Positions 23,231-30,973 of a stretch of 64,000 bases of DNA are shown in pieces (the first letter of the stretch is position 1; the number at the start of each line of letters is the position of its first letter). This stretch comes from Saccharothrix longispora (lineage in GTDB: Bacteria; Actinomycetota; Actinomycetes; Mycobacteriales; Pseudonocardiaceae). The translations under genes and the position numbers were made by a program. Under the pieces are notes generated by a model. The model worked only from the letters and a program-made list of their open reading frames with translations. It was not told where the DNA came from and did no database searches. Location of the stretch: contig NZ_NSDM01000008.1 of the NCBI RefSeq assembly GCF_030852425.1, forward strand, positions 62,001 through 126,000. Direction: 5' to 3'.

Positions 23231-24802
23231 GTGCCCGGTTTCCCCGACGCCAACGCGGTGCGCTTGGACGGCCTGCTCCGGCAGCTGACCGACCGCACGG
23301 CCGAGGCGATCGTGTCGCAGGAGCGGCTGCACCGGCTGCTCGCCGCGGTCGTGTCGCTGGCCAGCGACCTGTCGCTGCCGGACGTGCTGCGCCGCATCGT
23401 CGAGTCGTCGTGCAGCCTCGTCGGCGCCCGCTACGGCGCGCTGGCCGTCGTGGGTCCCAACCGGCGGCTGCTGGAGTTCACCCACGGCGAGGGGCACCAC
23501 CCCGCCGGGCCGCACGCGGGCGGCGCCGCGTTCGACCCGTCCGCTCCCGGTTTCCTCGGCGTGCCCGTGCACGTGCGGGGCGAGGTGTTCGGCAACCTCT
23601 ACCTCACCGACAAGGAGGACGGCGCCGACTTCACCCGCGCCGACCGGGAGGTGGTGGTGGCGGTGGCCGCGGCGGCGGGCATCGCGATCGAGAACGCCCG
23701 GCTCTACGAGCAGTCCCGGCAGCGCGAGGTGTGGCTGCGGGCGTCCAACGAGGTGACGAACGCCCTGCTCACCGGCACCCCGGACCGGGACGCGCTGCGG
23801 CTGGTCGCGGTGCGCGCCCGGCTCGCCGCCGACGGGCTGACCGCCGCGCTGGCGCTGCCCGGCTCGCAGGGCGGGCTGGTCGTGCGGGTGATGGACGGCG
23901 AGCTGCGCGGGTTCGACGTGTCCGACGAGGGCGGCCCGGCCCGCGAGGTGTTCGGGACCGGCCGCGCGAAGGTGCTCGACGGGCTGCCCGGCACGCCGGA
24001 CCGGGTGGGGCCGGTGGTCGTCGTGCCGCTGGCGGCCGGTGAGCGGGTGCTCGGCGTGCTGCTCGTGGCGCGGGCCCGCGACCAGGTGGGGTTCGACGCG
24101 CCGGACGTGGAGCTGGTCGAGTCGTTCGCCCGGCAGGCCGCGCTGATCCTGGAGTTCACCCGGGCCACCGGCGCGGGGCGGCGCCTGGCGGTGCTGGAGG
24201 ACCGCGACCGCATCGCCCGCGACCTGCACGACCTCGTCGTGCAGCGCCTGTTCGGCCTGGGCCTCGGGTTGCAGGGCCTCAACGGCCTGGTCGAGCAACC
24301 GCTGGTGGCGCAGCGGTTGCAGGACTTCGTCACCGAGGTCGACCAGACGATCCGGGAGATCCGGCGCACCATCTTCTCGTTGCAGGAGTCGCCCGCGGGC
24401 GACTCCGACCTGCGCGTCCAGCTGCGCCGGGTCGTGCAGGACTCGACCCGGCTGCTCGGCTTCGAACCCGCGCTCGCGCTGGACGGTCCCGTCGACTCGG
24501 TCGTGCCCGACCACGTGCGCCCCGACCTGCTCGCCACGCTGCGCGAGGCGCTGGCGAACGCGGCGCGGCACGCGTCGGCGAAGAAGGTCGAGGTCGAGCT
24601 GTCGGTGGACCGCGCGGCGACGTGGCTGCGGCTCGTCGTGCGCGACGACGGCGACGGTCTGCCCCGGGGCCGGGCGCGGCACACCGGCGGTCTGGTCAAC
24701 ATGGCGGCGCGGGCCAGGAGGTGGGACGGTTCCTGCGAGGTCGACTCGCCGGGGGGCCGCGGGGTGACGGTGACGTGGTCCGTGCCGCTGATCACGGCGT
24801 GA
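23231..24802 (+). CDS. GAF-domain sensor histidine kinase (DevS/DosS-like)
   Basis: This protein of about 523 residues has two GAF domains. The first contains SLVGARYGALAVVG and FLGVPVHVRGEVFGNLYLTDK, very close in style to DevS. They are followed by a HisKA_3 dimerisation helix with the phospho-acceptor His333 (RDLHDLVVQRLFGLGLGLQ) and an ATPase domain (REALANAARHA, VVRDDGDGLP). Compared with DevS the loop before FLGVPV is short, so heme binding is not assured. GTG 23231 has GAGGGCGG upstream and lies about 50 bases after a TACTCT -10 box; GTG 23177 would lie before that transcription start. The response regulator follows. Confidence 0.88.
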   Translation: MPGFPDANAVRLDGLLRQLTDRTAEAIVSQERLHRLLAAVVSLASDLSLPDVLRRIVESSCSLVGARYGALAVVGPNRRLLEFTHGEGHHPAGPHAGGAAFDPSAPGFLGVPVHVRGEVFGNLYLTDKEDGADFTRADREVVVAVAAAAGIAIENARLYEQSRQREVWLRASNEVTNALLTGTPDRDALRLVAVRARLAADGLTAALALPGSQGGLVVRVMDGELRGFDVSDEGGPAREVFGTGRAKVLDGLPGTPDRVGPVVVVPLAAGERVLGVLLVARARDQVGFDAPDVELVESFARQAALILEFTRATGAGRRLAVLEDRDRIARDLHDLVVQRLFGLGLGLQGLNGLVEQPLVAQRLQDFVTEVDQTIREIRRTIFSLQESPAGDSDLRVQLRRVVQDSTRLLGFEPALALDGPVDSVVPDHVRPDLLATLREALANAARHASAKKVEVELSVDRAATWLRLVVRDDGDGLPRGRARHTGGLVNMAARARRWDGSCEVDSPGGRGVTVTWSVPLITA

Positions 24803-24825
24803 CGCGGTCAAGAGGGAGGGAAGAG

Positions 24826-25500
24826 TTGTCCATCTCGGTGCTGCTCGTCGACGACCACGAGATCGTCCGCAGGGGGCTCCACCAGCTGCTCGACGTGGAA
24901 CCGGACATCGAGGTCGTGGGTGAGGCGGAGAGCGCCGCGGCGGCCGTGTCCGCCGCCGCGCTGCACCGGCCGGACGTGGCCGTGATCGACGTGCGGCTGC
25001 CCGACGGCGACGGCGTCACGGTGTGCCGCGAGATCCGCTCGACCGTCCAACCGCCGCCCGCGTGCCTCATGCTGACCTCGTACTCCGACGACGAGGCGCT
25101 GTTCGGGGCGATCATGGCGGGCGCGGCCGGGTACATGCTCAAGCAGGTGTCGGGCAACGACCTGGTGTCCGCCATCCGCACGCTGGCCGCCGGCGGTTCG
25201 CTGCTGCACTCGGGCGTCACCGCGACCGTGCTCCAGCGTCTGCGCGGCGGACCGGTCGAGGACCCGCGCTACGCGGCGCTGAGCCCGCAGGAGCGGCGCA
25301 TCCTCGACCTGATCGCCGAGGGCCTGACGAACCGGCAGATCGCGAGCCGGCTGTACCTGGCGGAGAAGACGGTCAAGAACTACGTCTCCTCGCTGCTGCA
25401 CAAGCTGGGCTTCGACCGGCGCACCGAGGCCGGGGTGTACGCCGCCCGCCGTCGGCAGGCGGGCGGCGTGACCGGTCACCCCAACGGCTACAGCGGGTAG
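24826..25500 (+). CDS. NarL/DevR-type response regulator
   Basis: This 224-residue regulator has a receiver domain with the DDH acidic pair, phospho-acceptor Asp55 (VIDVRLPDGDG) and conserved Lys in GYMLKQVSG. A LuxR-type helix-turn-helix follows (LSPQERRILDLIAEGLTNRQIASRLYLAEKTVKNYVSSLLHKLG). It is cognate to the kinase 23 bases upstream. TTG 24826 is chosen because GAGGGAGGG lies just upstream and the fold begins there. Targets are not known. Its end overlaps the convergent peptidase gene by 13 bases. Confidence 0.9.
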   Translation: MSISVLLVDDHEIVRRGLHQLLDVEPDIEVVGEAESAAAAVSAAALHRPDVAVIDVRLPDGDGVTVCREIRSTVQPPPACLMLTSYSDDEALFGAIMAGAAGYMLKQVSGNDLVSAIRTLAAGGSLLHSGVTATVLQRLRGGPVEDPRYAALSPQERRILDLIAEGLTNRQIASRLYLAEKTVKNYVSSLLHKLGFDRRTEAGVYAARRRQAGGVTGHPNGYSG

Positions 25501-27020
25501 CCGACGAGCGGTCGTTCCCGCTGGGCGGCGGGCGCGGTCGGGTCGGGCAGCGGCGTGCCGGGGCACGTCGAGTCGACCGGGGGCACCACGCCGTCCACGA
25601 CGAACGACTCCACGACGTCGTCCACGCACGCGTTGCCGAAGGCGTAGACCCCGTGGTCGCCCTCGTCGGTCACGGTCAGCAGCCGGGAGTTCGCGAACTT
25701 CCGGTGCGCGGCCCGCGCCCCCTCCAGCGGGGTGGCCGGGTCGCGCACCGACTGCACCATGAGCACCGGCGGCAGGTCCCGGCCGGTCGGCTTCCGCAGC
25801 TCCAGGGCGGGCCGGTCCCAGGTCGCGCAGGGCGCGAGCGGCTGGTGGTAGCCGATCAGCGGGTACCGCGCGCCGAGGCGCTCGGCCTCGCGCGCCAGGG
25901 TGGTCCGGTCGTGCCGGAACGGCGTGTCGTTGCAGGTGATGGCGAACAGCGTGCCGGTCGCCGCGTCCGGGTAGCGCGCCGGGCCGGCGGGGAGCCGGAC
26001 CGACGCCGCGGTCCCGGAACCCCCGGACAGCTCGGACAGGACGGCCGCGGTGTCCGGGAACAGCTGCTTGCTGTACTGCCCCTGGACGAGGACGAAGTCG
26101 AGCAGGACCCCGTCGAGCAGGGTGCCGTCGGGCAGCGTGACCGGGTTCGCGTTGAGCGCGGCCCGGGTCCGCTCGTAGGACTGGCGGACCTGCTCGGCGG
26201 TCGTGCCCAGGTGGTACAGGGCGTCGTACCGGGCGACCCACGGCAGGAAGTCCACCCGGAACCGGCGCTCGAAGCCGTGGCCGAAGTTGTCGAAGACGTC
26301 CTGGAACGTGCTGGTGAAGTCGGTGTTCGAGTCCAGCACGAACTTGTCGACGCGCTTCGGGAAGTACGTCGCGTAGTAGGCCCCCAGCCACGTGCCGCCG
26401 GAGTAGCCGATCCAGCTGACCTTGTCGCGGCCCAGCAGGTGGCGCAGCAGGTCGAGGTCGCGGACGGTCTGCTCGGTGTTCACGACCTTCCCGAACGCGC
26501 CGGACCGCACCTGGCACGCCGTGGCCTGGAGCTCCGCGGCGTCGTAGAGGAGGTCGGTGTTGGCCCGGCTCCGGTCGCGCGGGTCGGTGATCGTCGAGAA
26601 GTCGAAGCCGCCGCAGGTGACGTTGGTGCTCGCCCCCGTGCCGCGCACGTCGATGCCGATGACCTCCATGCTGCCCGTGAGCCTGGTCCGGTCCGCGAAG
26701 AGCAGCGGCAGGGTGCGGCCGGGCGCGCCGGGACCGCCCGGGTTGGTGAACACGGTGCCCTTGACCTGGCCGGACGGCGTGAGCCGGCTGATCGCGACGG
26801 TGATGGCCCTGCCGTCGCCCGGTGTGCGCCAGTCCTGCGGCGCGCGGAACGTCGCGCACTCCAGGCCCGGGATGTCGGCGCACGGCGCCCACGTGACGGT
26901 CTGGCTCTCGTACGGGTTGGCGGGCGCCCGTTCCGGCGCCCGGTCCTGTGCCTGCGCCAGTGCCGGCGCCACCACCGCGAGTAACGCGGCGGACACGGCC
27001 GTGGCCAGTTCTCTCCTCAT
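25488..27020 (-). CDS. Secreted alpha/beta-hydrolase peptidase (tripeptidyl aminopeptidase-like)
   Basis: This 510-residue protein has an N-terminal signal peptide (RRELATAVSAALLAVVAPALAQA). The hydrolase domain has TNPGGPGAPG and the nucleophile elbow WIGYSGGTWLGAYYA. The TAP-like C-terminal part has Asp in VRDPATPLEGA and His in DEGDHGVYAFGN. This is the SlpD/SlpE/TAP family of mycelium-associated aminopeptidases that release short peptides from protein N-termini. Several cysteines suggest disulfides outside the cell. ATG 27020 is preceded by GAGGGGGAA. It is divergent from the 27150 gene. Confidence 0.88.
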   Translation of the reverse strand: MRRELATAVSAALLAVVAPALAQAQDRAPERAPANPYESQTVTWAPCADIPGLECATFRAPQDWRTPGDGRAITVAISRLTPSGQVKGTVFTNPGGPGAPGRTLPLLFADRTRLTGSMEVIGIDVRGTGASTNVTCGGFDFSTITDPRDRSRANTDLLYDAAELQATACQVRSGAFGKVVNTEQTVRDLDLLRHLLGRDKVSWIGYSGGTWLGAYYATYFPKRVDKFVLDSNTDFTSTFQDVFDNFGHGFERRFRVDFLPWVARYDALYHLGTTAEQVRQSYERTRAALNANPVTLPDGTLLDGVLLDFVLVQGQYSKQLFPDTAAVLSELSGGSGTAASVRLPAGPARYPDAATGTLFAITCNDTPFRHDRTTLAREAERLGARYPLIGYHQPLAPCATWDRPALELRKPTGRDLPPVLMVQSVRDPATPLEGARAAHRKFANSRLLTVTDEGDHGVYAFGNACVDDVVESFVVDGVVPPVDSTCPGTPLPDPTAPAAQRERPLVGYPL

Positions 27021-27149
27021 CGGTTCCCCCTCCGGTCGAGGCCTCCACCCCACCGCGTGCGTAGGGTGGAGGACAAGCGCAGAAAGGCCCTGTTCGGCTC
27101 TACGAAAGACTTAGGCCACTCGGGCTCGGAGGAAAGTAAGGTCGCGGGA

Positions 27150-28148
27150 GTGGGGATTTTCCGGAGGAAGCGGCCTGCCGCGGTCGCCCGCGAGGTGGTG
27201 CGGGACCACACGTACGACGACGCGATCCTGGACATCGCGGCGGAGGAGATGGACGCGGGCCACCTGCGCGCGGCCACCACGGTCCTCGCGGAGTGCCGGG
27301 ACGACCCGGAGGTGCGGGCGCTGCGGGCCGAGGTGCTCGGCGAGCACGCCATCGGGCACGCCGACGAGCTGCTGGAGCTGGCCAAGGGCAACACCGACCC
27401 CGACCTGTGGCTGCTGGCGGGCACCGCGTTCATCCGGGAGGCGTGGGCGATCCGCGGCTCGGGCCGCGCGGACACCGTCGGCAAGGACCGGTTCAAGGTC
27501 TTCTTCGGCACGCTGCGCAAGGCCGTCGGCCCGCTGCACGAGGCCGCGAAGCTCCTGCCTCGGGACGCCGTGCCGTGGGCGCAGCTCCAGACCGCGGGCC
27601 TGGGCCTCCAGGTCGACCGGGACCAGAAGGACGAGGTGTGGCGCGAGATCGCCGCGCGCTGCCCCACCCTGTACCCGGCGCACTGGACGCGGTTGCAGAT
27701 CCTGGCCGCCAAGTGGGGCGGCTCGGCCGAGGAGATGATGGCGTTCGCCCAGGGCAGCGTGGACGCCGCGCCGCCCGGCGACCCGGTCGTGGCCATGCTG
27801 CCGCTGGCCCACTTCGAGATCTTCCTGGAGCAGTTCGAGGACGCCGTGCAGTCCCGGTCGGCGCTGAAGATCGCCACCCTGAAGCTGCGCTACTTCAGCC
27901 GGCACCGGGAGGAGATCGCCACCGCCGCGGACCGGTGGGAGGCGGTCCAGGCCAAGCCGCACCCGCGCGCCCTCCAGGCGCACAACCTGTTCGCCGCGGC
28001 CTTCGCCCTGGCCGACGACGCGCCGCGCGCGAAGCGCCACCTGCTCGGCATGCGCGACCACGTGCACGACGTGCCGTGGGCCTACGTGGCGTACCTGGCC
28101 GACGACCTGGAGAAGGAGTACACGGAGCTGGCCAACAAGTACCTCTAG
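27150..28148 (+). CDS. Hypothetical TPR-like helical protein
   Basis: This protein of about 332 residues has no signal peptide or membrane segment. It starts VGIFRRKRPAAVAREVVRDHTYDDAI and continues as repeated helix pairs (AILDIAAEEMDAGHLRAATTVLAE, HADELLELAKGNTDPDLWLLAGTAFI and similar), like tetratricopeptide repeats. GTG 27150 is preferred: the possible extension to GTG 27057 is A/T-rich at third positions and contains a TTA codon, unlike any coding sequence nearby. A methyltransferase gene follows 11 bases on. Function unknown. Confidence 0.7.
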   Translation: MGIFRRKRPAAVAREVVRDHTYDDAILDIAAEEMDAGHLRAATTVLAECRDDPEVRALRAEVLGEHAIGHADELLELAKGNTDPDLWLLAGTAFIREAWAIRGSGRADTVGKDRFKVFFGTLRKAVGPLHEAAKLLPRDAVPWAQLQTAGLGLQVDRDQKDEVWREIAARCPTLYPAHWTRLQILAAKWGGSAEEMMAFAQGSVDAAPPGDPVVAMLPLAHFEIFLEQFEDAVQSRSALKIATLKLRYFSRHREEIATAADRWEAVQAKPHPRALQAHNLFAAAFALADDAPRAKRHLLGMRDHVHDVPWAYVAYLADDLEKEYTELANKYL

Positions 28149-28159
28149 GGTCTTCGGCC

Positions 28160-28783
28160 GTGACCCGACCCGACCTCCGCGCGACGGCGGACGCCTACGA
28201 CGCCGTCGCCGTCCGCTACGCCGAGCTGCCCCGCCACGACCTCGACGGCATCCCGCTGGACCGCGCGGTGCTCGCCGCGTTCGCCGACCACGTGCGGGCC
28301 GCCGGCCCCGTCGCCGAGGTCGGCTGCGGTCCCGGGAGGGTGACCGCGCACCTGCGCGACCTCGGGCTGGACGCGTTCGGCGTCGACCTGTCGCCCGTGA
28401 TGGTCGACCTCGCCCGCGCGGCGTACCCGGACCTGCGGTTCGAGGTCGGCTCCATGGAGGCCCTGGACCTGCCGGACGGCTCGCTGCACGGCGTCCTGTC
28501 CTGGTACTCGGTCATCCACGTCCCGCCGGCCGACCTGGCCGCGTGCTTCGCCGAGTTCCGCCGGGTGCTCGTCCCCGGCGGCCACCTGCTGCTCGGCTTC
28601 TTCGAGGCCGGGGGAGGACCGGTGGCGCCGTTCGACCACGAGGTGGTGACGGCCTACCGCTGGCCGGTCGACGACCTCGCGGCGCTGGCGCGCGACGCCG
28701 GGTTCACCGAGGTCGGCCGGGTGCTGCGCGAGCCGTGCGAGGGGGAGCGGTTCCCCCAGGGGCGCCTCCTGGCACGCGCGTGA
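28160..28783 (+). CDS. Class I SAM-dependent methyltransferase
   Basis: This 207-residue protein has methyltransferase motif I (VAEVGCGPGRVTAHL), an acidic strand 2 end (FGVDLSPVMVDLARAAYP), a motif-II-like region (GVLSWYSVIHVPP) and LVPGGHLLLGFF. The target molecule (small molecule or protein) cannot be told. It starts at GTG 11 bases after the TPR-like gene, so they are probably cotranscribed, and a strong terminator follows. Confidence 0.85.
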   Translation: MTRPDLRATADAYDAVAVRYAELPRHDLDGIPLDRAVLAAFADHVRAAGPVAEVGCGPGRVTAHLRDLGLDAFGVDLSPVMVDLARAAYPDLRFEVGSMEALDLPDGSLHGVLSWYSVIHVPPADLAACFAEFRRVLVPGGHLLLGFFEAGGGPVAPFDHEVVTAYRWPVDDLAALARDAGFTEVGRVLREPCEGERFPQGRLLARA

Positions 28784-28786
28784 CCC

Positions 28787-28821
28787 GTCCCGGTGGCCGG
28801 TGGGCGCCCGGCCACCGGGAC
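28787..28821. terminator. Terminator between convergent methyltransferase and manA genes
   Basis: A perfect 14-bp stem, GTCCCGGTGGCCGG (28787-28800) with CCGGCCACCGGGAC (28808-28821) and a 7-base loop, serves both convergent genes. Confidence 0.75.
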
Positions 28822-28832
28822 GTGCCATGCGC

Positions 28833-29840
28833 TCAGCTCCCGAGGCTCGACACCAGTGGCGGTCTGCACCGGACGGCGACCACGTCGCCGGTCACCACGA
28901 CCTCGCCCGCCGCGTGCGGCACGACCAGCGTGCTGCCCCGGCGCACCGCGACGGGACCCACCGTGCCGGCGCCCTCCAGCACCACCAGCACGCCGAACGA
29001 GGGCTCCAGCGCCGCCGTGCCCGACACGTGCAGCCGGTCGGCGCGGAAGAACGGGTCGGCCCGCGTGCCCAGCAGCGGCACCGACGCACCGGTCTCGGCG
29101 CGCGTGCGCAGCACCAGGTCGTCGACGGACTGCGCGCGGCGCTCCACGCAGTCCAGCGCCTTGTCGTAGCCCAGGCCCAGGTGGCCGGCCTCGGCGTCGG
29201 CGAGGAAGCCGTCCCACTCCAGGGTGATCGAGAAGTCCGTGGGCTGCTGCAGCTCCACGATGAACACGCCCTCGCCGATGGCGTGCGGCACGCCCGCGGG
29301 CACGAACACCGTGTCACCGGGGGAGACCGCCACCGGGTTGAGCGCGTCGAGCATGGCCGGGTCCTGCTCGGCCACCCACCGCGCCACCACGTCCGCGGGC
29401 ACGTCCTCGCGGAATCCGATGTAGACGGTCGGGTCCGGCCCGGTGGTGCCGACCACGATCCACGCCTCGGTCTTGCCGTGCCGGCACCCGAAGTGCTGCT
29501 CGGCGAAGGCGTTCGAGGGGTGGCAGTGCACCGGCAGCCGCTGCCCGGCGTCGAGCAGCTTCACCAGCAGGGCGGTGTCACCGCCGAACTCGGCCGCGTG
29601 CTCCGCGCCGAGCCACGTCACCGGGTCCGCGGCCACGGCGTCGCGCAGCCACCGCCCGTCGGGCAGCCGGGACAGGCCGGCCTCGTCCTTGCCGAACTGG
29701 GTGGTCGTCGAGGCGACCCAGTCCTCGGGCCCGCCGTCGGCCCCGACGTCGTTCCGCAACGCCGCGATGGCCGCCCCGCCCCGGTAGAACTGGCGCGGCT
29801 GGTTCGCCGCCAGCGGGACGGGCTGGGTGTCGGAGCTCAT
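28833..29840 (-). CDS. manA: Mannose-6-phosphate isomerase, class I
   Basis: This 335-residue cupin-type enzyme interconverts mannose-6-phosphate and fructose-6-phosphate. Zinc ligands are in LPVHCHPSNAFAEQHF and KTEAWIV, and later in VFVPAGVPHAI. A double cupin core and a C-terminal barrel are complete. ATG 29840 overlaps the lacI-type stop as ATGA, so both are one operon, with AGGAGAGG as ribosome-binding site inside the regulator gene. Together with the divergent GH92 mannosidase it makes a mannose-use module. Confidence 0.92.
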   Translation of the reverse strand: MSSDTQPVPLAANQPRQFYRGGAAIAALRNDVGADGGPEDWVASTTTQFGKDEAGLSRLPDGRWLRDAVAADPVTWLGAEHAAEFGGDTALLVKLLDAGQRLPVHCHPSNAFAEQHFGCRHGKTEAWIVVGTTGPDPTVYIGFREDVPADVVARWVAEQDPAMLDALNPVAVSPGDTVFVPAGVPHAIGEGVFIVELQQPTDFSITLEWDGFLADAEAGHLGLGYDKALDCVERRAQSVDDLVLRTRAETGASVPLLGTRADPFFRADRLHVSGTAALEPSFGVLVVLEGAGTVGPVAVRRGSTLVVPHAAGEVVVTGDVVAVRCRPPLVSSLGS

Positions 29841-30877
29841 ACGGGTACCTCTCCTGATCCACGGGCCACCAAGCGCACCGGCAGGACGACGCGGCGCGGT
29901 GGGGTGCCGTCGCCGTCCAGCCGGGCGTAGAGCAGGTCGGCCGCCGCCTTGCCGAGCGCGCTCGCGTCGTGCGCGATCACGGTCACCGGCGGGGACAGCA
30001 GGTCGGCCAGCTCGAAGTCGTCGAAGCCCACGAGGGCCGGGCGCGAGTCGGAGCCCGCGAGGGCGCGCAGCGCGTGCACGGTGATCCGGTTGTTGCCGGT
30101 CACCACGGCGGTCGCCGGGTCGGCCAGGTCCCGCAGGCCGGTCAGCGCCGCGCGCACCGAGCGCTCGTCGTGCGGCCCCATGACCACCATCGACTCGTGG
30201 TAGCCGATGCCCGCGCGCACGCAGCCCTCGCGGTAGCCGCGCAGCCGCTCGTTGGCGGTGAAGATGTCCGGCGCGTCGCCCAGGAACGCGATCCTGCGGT
30301 GCCCGAACGACGCCAGGTGCGCGACCGCCTCGACCGTGCCGCCGATGTTGTCCACCAGCACGGTGTCCGCCACGACGTCGCCCGCGGGTCGGTCCAGGAA
30401 CACCACCGGCGTGCCCGCGCGCATCTCGGGCACCAGGTACCCGTGCTGCAACCCGGCCGGCACGATCAGCAGCCCGTCGACGCGGCGCGAGCAGAACTCC
30501 AGCGCCAGCTCCCGCTCCCGCGACGGGTCCTCGTCCGACGAACCGGTGATCACCTGCCTGCCGCGCAGGCGCGAGATCTCCTCGACCGCCCGCGTGACGC
30601 CGGAGTAGAACGGGTTGCCCACGTCCTCCAGCACCAGGCCGATGGTGCCCGTCGACGAACCGCGGCGGAGGTTGCGCGCGCTGAGGTTGCGCCGGAAGCC
30701 CAGCTGGTCGATCGCCGCGAGCACCCGTTCGGCCGTCGCCGGGTGCACGCCCGCCTCGTCGTTCACCACGCGCGAGACGGTCTTGATGCTGACGCCCGCC
30801 AGCCGCGCCACGTCGTTCATCGTGGCGCGCCGCACCTTGCGGGCGCCGGCCGCGCCGTTCGGGGACAACGTTGTCAT
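29837..30877 (-). CDS. LacI-family transcriptional regulator of mannose use
   Basis: This 346-residue regulator has an N-terminal LacI helix-turn-helix and hinge (ATMNDVARLAGVSIKTVSRVVNDEAGVHPATAERV, hinge NLSARNLRRGSS) and a periplasmic-binding-type effector domain (IGLVLEDVGNPFYSGVTRAVEEI ... VGFDDFELADLLSPPVTVI). ATG 30877 is preferred over 30895. A palindrome GACAACGTTGTC overlaps its own start codons, suggesting autoregulation and control of the divergent alpha-mannosidase. The effector is probably mannose or a mannose oligosaccharide (inference from neighbours). Confidence 0.9.
   Translation of the reverse strand: MTTLSPNGAAGARKVRRATMNDVARLAGVSIKTVSRVVNDEAGVHPATAERVLAAIDQLGFRRNLSARNLRRGSSTGTIGLVLEDVGNPFYSGVTRAVEEISRLRGRQVITGSSDEDPSRERELALEFCSRRVDGLLIVPAGLQHGYLVPEMRAGTPVVFLDRPAGDVVADTVLVDNIGGTVEAVAHLASFGHRRIAFLGDAPDIFTANERLRGYREGCVRAGIGYHESMVVMGPHDERSVRAALTGLRDLADPATAVVTGNNRITVHALRALAGSDSRPALVGFDDFELADLLSPPVTVIAHDASALGKAAADLLYARLDGDGTPPRRVVLPVRLVARGSGEVPV
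30864..30875. promoter_or_regulatory. LacI-type operator GACAACGTTGTC
   Basis: This perfect 12-base palindrome with a central CG step has the usual architecture of LacI-family operators. It covers the first codons of the lacI-type gene and lies about 98 bases upstream of the divergent GH92 start. Confidence 0.6.
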
Positions 30878-30959
30878 AGTGGCCGAATCACACACCCCGC
30901 ACCAGCGGATGTCAACGCCGCGCGCTGTCCCGAACCGGACAGGCGCCGCTGGTGGGGTC

Positions 30960-30973
30960 TACCGTGGGTGTCG
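30960..30973 (+). promoter_or_regulatory. Predicted leaderless promoter -10 box of the GH92 gene
   Basis: TACCGT at 30960-30965 lies 7 bases before GTG 30973. There is no Shine-Dalgarno. Confidence 0.4.

Noticed and set aside
27057..27149. N-terminal extension of the TPR-like gene
   Set aside because: The third positions are A/T-rich and include a TTA codon, so it looks like promoter and leader sequence.
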